The notes under the pieces were generated by a model. It did not search any database, had not been told where the DNA came from, and worked only from the letters and a program-made list of their open reading frames with translations. A program made the position numbers and the translations under genes. DNA of 5,069 nucleotides from an uncultured Eubacteriales bacterium (GTDB lineage Bacteria; Bacillota; Clostridia; Peptostreptococcales; Anaerovoracaceae), in NCBI GenBank assembly GCA_959021945.1, contig CAUEYG010000173.1, positions 1-5,069 of the forward strand. Direction: 5' to 3'. Every line of letters begins with the position of its first letter. Within the stretch, counting starts at the first letter, position 1. Below are positions 1 to 3,709 of this stretch, piece after piece.

Positions 1-408
1 GATCTAAAAAAGTATCAAACAACAGAAGGCTCTGTCTTGGAAACACTAGAGACTGCAAAAGCTTTGATGGGAGATATTTCTGCAAGCGCAGAAAAGAGGG
101 CGCAGATTTTATTGAAAAATGCAGAGCTGGATGCACAGCGTATCCAGCGTGAAGCAAAGGAAGAGGCGGAGCGTATGAATGAGGAAAATGCAGCGCTTCA
201 TAACAGAGTCGCCGGTTTTCGTCAAAAGTACAAGCAGCTGCTGGAATCAGAACTTCAGCGCCTTGATACAGTGGCCACTGACCTGTTTCCGGAGTTAGGT
301 ATCGACGATTTGCGAGAGCTTCCGGAAGCAAAAAGAGTAAGAAAGCAGAAAGCAAAGCCGATTCCTCCGAAAGAGGATAATAAAAAAACCATGGTCCACA
401 TAAAATAA
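1..408 (+). CDS. divIVA: DivIVA-family cell division / polarity protein, C-terminal part (5' end outside window)
   Basis: The frame is open from base 1 and ends at TAA 406-408. Only the last 135 residues are present, so the TTG at 37 is an internal codon and not a start. The first visible residues (LKKYQTTEGSVLETLETAK) match the conserved DivIVA segment that leads into the long coiled coil. Residues ~10-85 are rich in Ala, Glu, Lys and Arg with heptad-like spacing and almost no Pro or Gly, as expected for a parallel coiled coil. The last ~30 residues are basic and proline-containing, a likely disordered tail. Family knowledge: DivIVA binds negatively curved membrane at septa and poles through its N-terminal domain (missing here) and recruits division or polar-growth proteins. 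The position just upstream of lspA and an RluD-type synthase fits the Firmicutes division cluster (sepF-ylmG-ylmH-divIVA). The exact partner in this species cannot be inferred. Confidence 0.88.
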   Translation, partial: DLKKYQTTEGSVLETLETAKALMGDISASAEKRAQILLKNAELDAQRIQREAKEEAERMNEENAALHNRVAGFRQKYKQLLESELQRLDTVATDLFPELGIDDLRELPEAKRVRKQKAKPIPPKEDNKKTMVHIK

Positions 409-428
409 AAGTTGGCCCATATAAAAAA
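393..428. repeat. Imperfect 21-bp tandem repeat across the divIVA stop codon
   Basis: GGTCCACATAAAATAA (393-408) is followed 21 bases later by GGCCCATATAAAAAAG (414-429), with 12 of 16 positions identical. The 21-base period keeps the reading frame. If the TAA were read through, the second copy would give HIKK-like residues after the HIK that ends DivIVA. This is seen directly. A small tandem duplication at the gene end is an inference, and the A-rich tract makes chance similarity possible. Confidence 0.4.
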
Positions 429-430
429 GA

Positions 431-465
431 TTGGAGGCGGGGCAGATATGCCCCGTAATTTTTAG
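431..465 (+). promoter_or_regulatory. lspA translation leader: distant Shine-Dalgarno plus five-codon in-frame mini-ORF
   Basis: TTGGAGG (431-437) is the only good Shine-Dalgarno upstream of lspA, but it ends 28 bases before the lspA ATG at 466, too far for direct use. It lies 10 bases before an ATG at 448 that opens a five-codon ORF (M-P-R-N-F) ending at TAG 463-465. That stop directly abuts the lspA ATG and is in the same frame. Two readings are possible. Ribosomes may translate the mini-ORF and reinitiate at lspA. Alternatively, the hairpin at 438-455 may fold and bring the Shine-Dalgarno to about 10 bases from ATG 466. The elements are seen; the mechanism is inferred. Confidence 0.5.
438..462 (+). 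terminator. GC hairpin with short T-rich tail between divIVA and lspA
   Basis: CGGGGC (438-443) pairs perfectly with GCCCCG (450-455) around a six-base AGATAT loop, and TAATTTTTA follows. This fits a short intrinsic terminator or attenuator after divIVA. The stem is only 6 bp and the T tract is interrupted at its start, so termination may be partial. The same hairpin sits exactly between the Shine-Dalgarno and the lspA start, so a role in translation initiation is an equal alternative. Confidence 0.45.
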
Positions 466-960
466 ATGTACAATTATGTTATAATTGCTGCAATTATTGT
501 TTTGGATCAAGCAGTAAAAAAGGCGGTTACAGCTGCCATGACCCTGCATGAATCCATCCCGGTCATAAACCATGTCTTTCATATTACCTATATTCAAAAT
601 ACCGGAGCGGCATTTAGCTTGATGGAAGGTTTCCGCCTTTTGTTGATCTTGCTTCCGGCAGTGCTGATTCTGGCAGCTATGGTCTATATGTTTGTAAAAC
701 GAAAAACATCGCATCCCATGCTGCTGCTGTCGCTGGCATTTATCTGCGGCGGCGGATTAGGCAATGTGATTGACCGTGCTGTCCTTGGCTATGTAGTAGA
801 TTATTTGGATTTTCGGGTTTTTCCTATTTTTAATGTGGCAGATATCTTTGTCTGCCTGGGATGCGGACTCTTGGTAACCTATCTTCTTTTTTTAGATGGA
901 AAGGCTTCTGAAAAGAACAAGAATGACAAAAGAAACAATTTACAGAGTAAAAGTGAATGA
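466..960 (+). CDS. lspA: Lipoprotein signal peptidase (signal peptidase II)
   Basis: This 164-residue membrane aspartyl protease cleaves the signal peptide from diacylglyceryl-modified prolipoproteins at the lipobox cysteine, acting in the cytoplasmic membrane. All family blocks are visible: the N-terminal helix with LDQAVKK at 13-19, NTGAAFS at 45-51, GNVIDR at 99-104 and FNVADIF at 122-128. D103 and D126 are the expected catalytic pair. Four hydrophobic segments (about 5-13, 58-77, 85-98 and 127-142) match the usual four-helix topology. The C-terminal ~20 residues are charged and cytoplasmic. Length is normal for the family. ATG 466 is chosen because TAG lies immediately upstream in frame and it places the start 13 residues before the conserved Asp-Gln, as in other Firmicutes LspA. 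No proper Shine-Dalgarno directly precedes it (see the leader entry). The 3' end overlaps the pseudouridine synthase gene, which suggests coupled translation. Confidence 0.97.
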   Translation: MYNYVIIAAIIVLDQAVKKAVTAAMTLHESIPVINHVFHITYIQNTGAAFSLMEGFRLLLILLPAVLILAAMVYMFVKRKTSHPMLLLSLAFICGGGLGNVIDRAVLGYVVDYLDFRVFPIFNVADIFVCLGCGLLVTYLLFLDGKASEKNKNDKRNNLQSKSE

Positions 961-1855
961 AGAACAACAGGGGACCAGAATTGATTTGGTCCTCTCTCTG
1001 GCTTTGCCTGAACTTTCAAGGAGTTTTCTGCAGAAATTAATTCAAAGTCAGGCAGTGCGCATTGAGGGAAATGTATGCGGCAGCAAAAAACAACAGGTAG
1101 AGGCAGGACAGGAAATTACCGTGCTCGTGCCAAGTCCCCAAGAATTGGAAGTAAAACCGGAGAACATCCCTTTGGATATTTATTATGAAGATGATGACGT
1201 CCTGGTAGTCAATAAACCCAAAGGCATGGTGGTGCATCCGGCGGCAGGAAATGACAAAGGGACTTTGGTCAATGGTATTTTATATCATTGCGGAGAACGG
1301 CTCTCTTCCATCAATGGAATTATTCGACCTGGAATTGTTCACCGCATTGACAAAGATACCAGCGGCCTTTTGATGATTGCTAAAAATGATTTTGCACATC
1401 ATTCCCTGGCTCAGCAGCTGGCGGAGCACAGTATTACGAGAGCTTATCATGCTGTGGCCTATCATAACTTTTCTCAGGATCAGGGAACCATTGATGCTCC
1501 CATTGGAAGAGATCCGAAGAATCGGCTGCGCCAAGCTGTAACAGACCGAAACAGTAAAAGGGCTGTTACCCATTACCGGGTGCTGGAGCGATTGGGCCAG
1601 TTTACTTACTTGGAGGCAAGGCTGGAAACCGGCCGAACCCATCAGATTCGCGTCCATATGGCATATATCAAGCATCCGCTCCTAGGAGACTTTGTTTATG
1701 GACCTGCAAAAAATCCCTACGGGGCTGAAGGACAGATGCTCCACGCAAAAGTGCTGGGATTTTTGCATCCAAGGAGCGGTACTTATATGGAATTTGAAAG
1801 CGATCTGCCTGATGATTTTCAAAAAATCTTGGATAAGTTGAGACGGAGGGTATAA
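923..1855 (+). CDS. rluD: RluA/RluD-family 23S rRNA pseudouridine synthase
   Basis: This enzyme isomerises specific uridines to pseudouridine, in this subfamily typically in helix 69 of 23S rRNA. In 310-residue numbering, residues ~17-60 form an S4 RNA-binding domain (GTRIDLVLS, then LSRSFLQKLI). The catalytic domain follows, with VVNKPKGMVVHP at 95-106, HRIDKDTSG at 140-148 containing the predicted catalytic Asp D143, and GRTHQIRVHMAYIKHPLLGD at 237-256. All key motifs are intact and the length is normal. An earlier in-frame ATG at 896 would add nine residues (MERLLKRTR) and enlarge the lspA overlap from 38 to 65 bases. Neither start has a clear Shine-Dalgarno. I prefer 923 because family members usually begin just before this first beta strand. 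The neighbour arrangement matches B. subtilis lspA-ylyB. The exact target uridines are inferred from subfamily similarity only. Confidence 0.93.
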   Translation: MTKETIYRVKVNEEQQGTRIDLVLSLALPELSRSFLQKLIQSQAVRIEGNVCGSKKQQVEAGQEITVLVPSPQELEVKPENIPLDIYYEDDDVLVVNKPKGMVVHPAAGNDKGTLVNGILYHCGERLSSINGIIRPGIVHRIDKDTSGLLMIAKNDFAHHSLAQQLAEHSITRAYHAVAYHNFSQDQGTIDAPIGRDPKNRLRQAVTDRNSKRAVTHYRVLERLGQFTYLEARLETGRTHQIRVHMAYIKHPLLGDFVYGPAKNPYGAEGQMLHAKVLGFLHPRSGTYMEFESDLPDDFQKILDKLRRRV

Positions 1856-1859
1856 AGTG
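1845..1859 (+). promoter_or_regulatory. Shine-Dalgarno deciding the GTG start of the flavin reductase gene
   Basis: GGAGGG (1845-1850) lies six bases before GTG 1857 and is embedded in the last codons of the synthase gene. The synthase TAA (1853-1855) falls between them, leaving one base between stop and start. This supports the non-ATG start and translational coupling. Confidence 0.75.
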
Positions 1860-2486
1860 AAAAAACGAAGTTTTAATCCGGGAGCCATGTTGAATCCGGT
1901 TCCTGTGGTCATGGTTTCCTGCGGCAATGAACAGGAGTCTAATATTATTACAATAGCCTGGACGGGCACCATCAATTCGAATCCCCCTATGACCTATGTT
2001 TCAGTGAGAAAGGAGCGGCATTCCCATCATCTGATTAAAGAGAGCGGACAGTTTGTCATCAATTTGTGTACAGAAGATTTGGCCTTTGCTGCCGATTACT
2101 GCGGAGTGAAATCAGGACGTGATGTTGATAAGTTTCAGGCCCAGAACCTGACGGCAGGCAGAGGAGAAAAAGTCTCCTGTCCTATTATTGAGGAGTCCCC
2201 GGTAAACCTGGAATGCATAGTGAAAGAAATTCACGAATATGGAAGCCACGATATGTTTACAGCAGAGATCATTAATGTTCGGGCAGACGAGAAAATCATT
2301 GATGCCAGCGGCCGTATCAGGCTCGATCAGGCCGGTTTGATCTGCTATAGCCATGGAGAATATTTTGGGTTGAAAGATCAGGCCTTGGGAAGGTTTGGTT
2401 ATTCTGTCATGAAGCCAAAAACAAAAAAGAAACTGGCAGCACAGAGGAGAAAAAACAATAGTAGAAGGAAGACAGGGAGCCGCTGA
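1857..2486 (+). CDS. Flavin reductase-like, FMN-binding split-barrel protein
   Basis: This 209-residue protein belongs to the flavin reductase-like domain family (flavoredoxin type). These proteins bind FMN in a split beta-barrel and commonly pass electrons from NAD(P)H or ferredoxin-type donors. Visible hallmarks are NPVPVVMVSC at 13-22, the flavin-site segment NIITIAWTGTINSNPPMTYVSVR at about 29-51, HHLIKESGQFVINL at 57-70, and the late GLICYSHGEYFGLKDQALGRFGYS segment near 160-183. No separate NAD(P)H or FeS domain is present, so it is a single-domain member and its partner is unknown. The last ~25 residues are strongly basic and probably disordered. The start is GTG with a strong Shine-Dalgarno one base after the preceding stop, so the gene is very likely co-transcribed with lspA and the synthase. 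That linkage does not reveal a shared pathway. The substrate cannot be assigned. Confidence 0.88.
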   Translation: MKKRSFNPGAMLNPVPVVMVSCGNEQESNIITIAWTGTINSNPPMTYVSVRKERHSHHLIKESGQFVINLCTEDLAFAADYCGVKSGRDVDKFQAQNLTAGRGEKVSCPIIEESPVNLECIVKEIHEYGSHDMFTAEIINVRADEKIIDASGRIRLDQAGLICYSHGEYFGLKDQALGRFGYSVMKPKTKKKLAAQRRKNNSRRKTGSR

Positions 2487-2496
2487 AAAGCGGCTC
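2477..2496. terminator. Perfect 8-bp hairpin over the flavin reductase stop codon, between convergent genes
   Basis: GAGCCGCT (2477-2484) pairs perfectly with AGCGGCTC (2489-2496) around a GAAA tetraloop, a stable GNRA-type loop. The TGA stop (2484-2486) is inside the structure. The next gene is convergent and ends 13 bases further on, so a shared terminator is expected here. Neither side has a real T tract: AACTTATATAG follows on + and CCCTGTCTTCC on -. It may therefore be an mRNA 3'-end stabiliser or a weak terminator. Confidence 0.55.
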
Positions 2497-2509
2497 AACT
2501 TATATAGGG

Positions 2510-2713
2510 TTACTCGTCTTTTCCTCCAGAATCATGGCAAGTATCAGGGGTTTGATCCTGATCTTGCTCCTTAATGGAATTGAGACAATCTTCACAGATA
2601 TATCCGCCTTTAAAAGAAAAATTATGGTAAAGCCGGCCGCATAGAGAGCAGGCGGATTCTGGGTCAGAATCTCTTTTTTCCTTTACTGCTTTGTTCTTTT
2701 GTTTGCTGTTCAT
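2510..2713 (-). CDS. Small zinc-ribbon-like protein of unknown function
   Basis: This is a 67-residue acidic/basic mixed protein with one compact CxxC-x14-CxxC unit: C22, C25, C40 and C43, within CSLCGRLYHNF and GGYICEDCL. This is the pattern of a single zinc-binding knuckle pair. The N-terminal 20 residues are Lys-rich, the C-terminal 20 are Asp/Gln-rich, and there is no membrane segment or signal peptide. The gene is credible because AGGAGG (2724-2729 on the complement) lies 10 bases before the ATG and an AT-rich promoter region precedes it. The Cys spacing and the aromatic-Ile-Cys-x-x-Cys ending recall the anti-sigma-G factor Gin (CsfB) of spore formers. The rest of the sequence does not let me claim membership. 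Other possibilities are a small nucleic-acid or protein-binding adaptor. It is transcribed alone, divergent from the hydrolase gene and convergent with the flavin reductase gene. Confidence 0.75.
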   Translation of the reverse strand: MNSKQKNKAVKEKRDSDPESACSLCGRLYHNFSFKGGYICEDCLNSIKEQDQDQTPDTCHDSGGKDE

Positions 2714-2749
2714 GAAATCAAATCCTCCTGATTTTTAATGTATGAATAG

Positions 2750-2776
2750 GATATAACAAATTTTTACAGAAATCAA
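2750..2776 (-). promoter_or_regulatory. Candidate promoter of the zinc-ribbon gene
   Basis: Read on the - strand, TTGATT (2771-2776) stands 15 bases from TATATC (2750-2755). The -10 hexamer is preceded by TGT, giving an extended -10 pattern. The spacer is shorter than the ideal 17, so the extended -10 would have to compensate. Position relative to the gene (about 37 bases to the ATG) is sensible. This is a motif-level guess in AT-rich DNA. Confidence 0.3.
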
Positions 2777-2824
2777 CCAAAAATGCTAAATTTTAACAAA
2801 AAGTGCACAAAATGTAATTTGTTA
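2754..2824. repeat. TAACAAA heptamers, two direct and one inverted, in the divergent intergenic region
   Basis: TAACAAA occurs at 2754-2760 and 2794-2800, and its complement TTTGTTA at 2818-2824. The outer pair extends to a perfect 9-bp inverted repeat, TAACAAATT (2754-2762) with AATTTGTTA (2816-2824). The copies flank both candidate promoters, as operator sites would. The region is about 75% A+T, so chance matches are not excluded. Confidence 0.35.
2793..2820 (+). promoter_or_regulatory. Candidate promoter of the alpha/beta hydrolase gene
   Basis: TTAACA (2793-2798, five of six to TTGACA) is followed after 16 bases by TAATTT (2815-2820). The -10 match is weak (three of six, but with the important second A and last T). 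It would give a leader of roughly 25-30 bases before ATG 2855. Both hexamers overlap the repeat elements described for this region. Confidence 0.3.
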
Positions 2825-2835
2825 GTCATTTTGTG
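2806..2835. repeat. 9-bp perfect inverted repeat upstream of the hydrolase gene
   Basis: CACAAAATG (2806-2814) and CATTTTGTG (2827-2835) are perfect complements separated by 12 bases. The arms flank the candidate -10 hexamer and end 19 bases before the hydrolase ATG. Such placement suits a dimeric repressor operator, or a weak hairpin in the leader. No regulator gene is seen in the window to pair with it. Confidence 0.4.
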
Positions 2836-2854
2836 TAATGTAAGGGAGTAAATT

Positions 2855-3709
2855 ATGTATGAAATCTTTGAATTAAAAACCATAGAAGGGCAGAAGACTG
2901 GCCTTACAGGTTATCGATGGGAACAAGAGGAGGCTTCTTATGTAGTGTGCTTGATTCATGGCATCGGTGAATATGCGGGCCGCTATGGTCGGATGGCACA
3001 GAAAATGGGCGAGGCGGGGATCAATTTGTTATCCATGGATTTGCGGGGACATGGAAAATCCTTTGGCAAAAGAGGACATTGTGCTCCCAGAGCAGAGATC
3101 CGGCAAGATATGGACAGGCTGATTGCTTATGCTCAAGAGCGATATCCCCATATACCTGTGATTTTGTATGGACACAGTATGGGAGGCAACCTTGTATTGG
3201 ATTACAGAAAGCGGGGAGCACGGAATCATGTGCCAGCGGCTTATATTGTGTCTGCACCCTGGGTAGAATTGGTCAGGAACGTTCCGAGGTACCAATATCA
3301 GTTTTTAAAGGCACTGTCAAAACTAACGCCCTCCCTTACTATTAGTTCAGGGGTATCTGCCTATCAGTTGGGAAATCAAGCTTCTGTAGGCAGTTATGAA
3401 AAGGACCCTCTTGTCCATAAAAGAATCAGCCTACAATGCGCAGTAGAAGGCTTTGATACAGGCATTGCCATGGCTGAGGGCAAACTGGAGGATAATGGAG
3501 GGGCCAAGGGAGCACCGCTGCTTTTGATGCATGGAACAGAAGATAAGATCTGCAACATCAGCGGCAGCAGGAAAATTGCTGCCGCAGAAAACTGTCAGTA
3601 TGTAGAGTGGCCGGGATTCTATCACGAAATCCATAACGGAGGAGCGCAAAGCAATGGCGATGAAGTTATTGAGAAGGTGATTCAGTGGATTCAGGAGCTT
3701 TCGGTGTAA
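2855..3709 (+). CDS. Alpha/beta hydrolase, monoacylglycerol-lipase-like (Hydrolase_4 / serine aminopeptidase S33 type)
   Basis: This 284-residue protein is a probable soluble lysophospholipase or monoacylglycerol lipase-type esterase. The fold landmarks appear in order: the oxyanion segment LIHGIGEYAGRY at 33-44, DLRGHGKSFGKRG at 62-74 (a strong signature of this subfamily), the nucleophile elbow GHSMGG at 106-111 with Ser108, HGTEDKI at 226-232 with the acid Asp230, and YHEIHN at 256-261 with His257. The triad is complete. Residues ~135-205 between the elbow and the acid form the expected cap. There is no signal peptide or transmembrane segment, so it is probably cytoplasmic. AAGGGAG (2842-2848) precedes ATG 2855 by six bases. 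It is divergent from the zinc-ribbon gene, and its 3' end overlaps the convergent rqcH by 44 bases. Substrate is unproven; other esters or amides are possible. Confidence 0.9.
   Translation: MYEIFELKTIEGQKTGLTGYRWEQEEASYVVCLIHGIGEYAGRYGRMAQKMGEAGINLLSMDLRGHGKSFGKRGHCAPRAEIRQDMDRLIAYAQERYPHIPVILYGHSMGGNLVLDYRKRGARNHVPAAYIVSAPWVELVRNVPRYQYQFLKALSKLTPSLTISSGVSAYQLGNQASVGSYEKDPLVHKRISLQCAVEGFDTGIAMAEGKLEDNGGAKGAPLLLMHGTEDKICNISGSRKIAAAENCQYVEWPGFYHEIHNGGAQSNGDEVIEKVIQWIQELSV

Noticed and set aside
37..39. TTG at 37 as the start of the first gene
   Set aside because: The frame is open to base 1 and the residues before it (LKKYQTTEGSV) belong to the conserved DivIVA segment, so the gene starts outside the window.
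295..714. Long open frame of 139 codons on the - strand across the divIVA end and lspA
   Set aside because: It is antisense to two well-supported genes, has a cysteine-rich composition with no recognisable domain, and no Shine-Dalgarno was evident. A shadow frame.
970..994. Hairpin in the early synthase coding sequence: GGGGACCA (970-977) with TGGTCCTC (987-994), 9-base loop
   Set aside because: It lies in codons for the conserved S4 residues GTRIDLVLS, has one G-U pair, and no T tract follows. Best explained as chance within coding sequence.
1280..1675. 131-codon - strand frame inside the pseudouridine synthase gene
   Set aside because: Antisense to the catalytic domain with all its motifs; no homology is recognisable and there is no promoter-like region.
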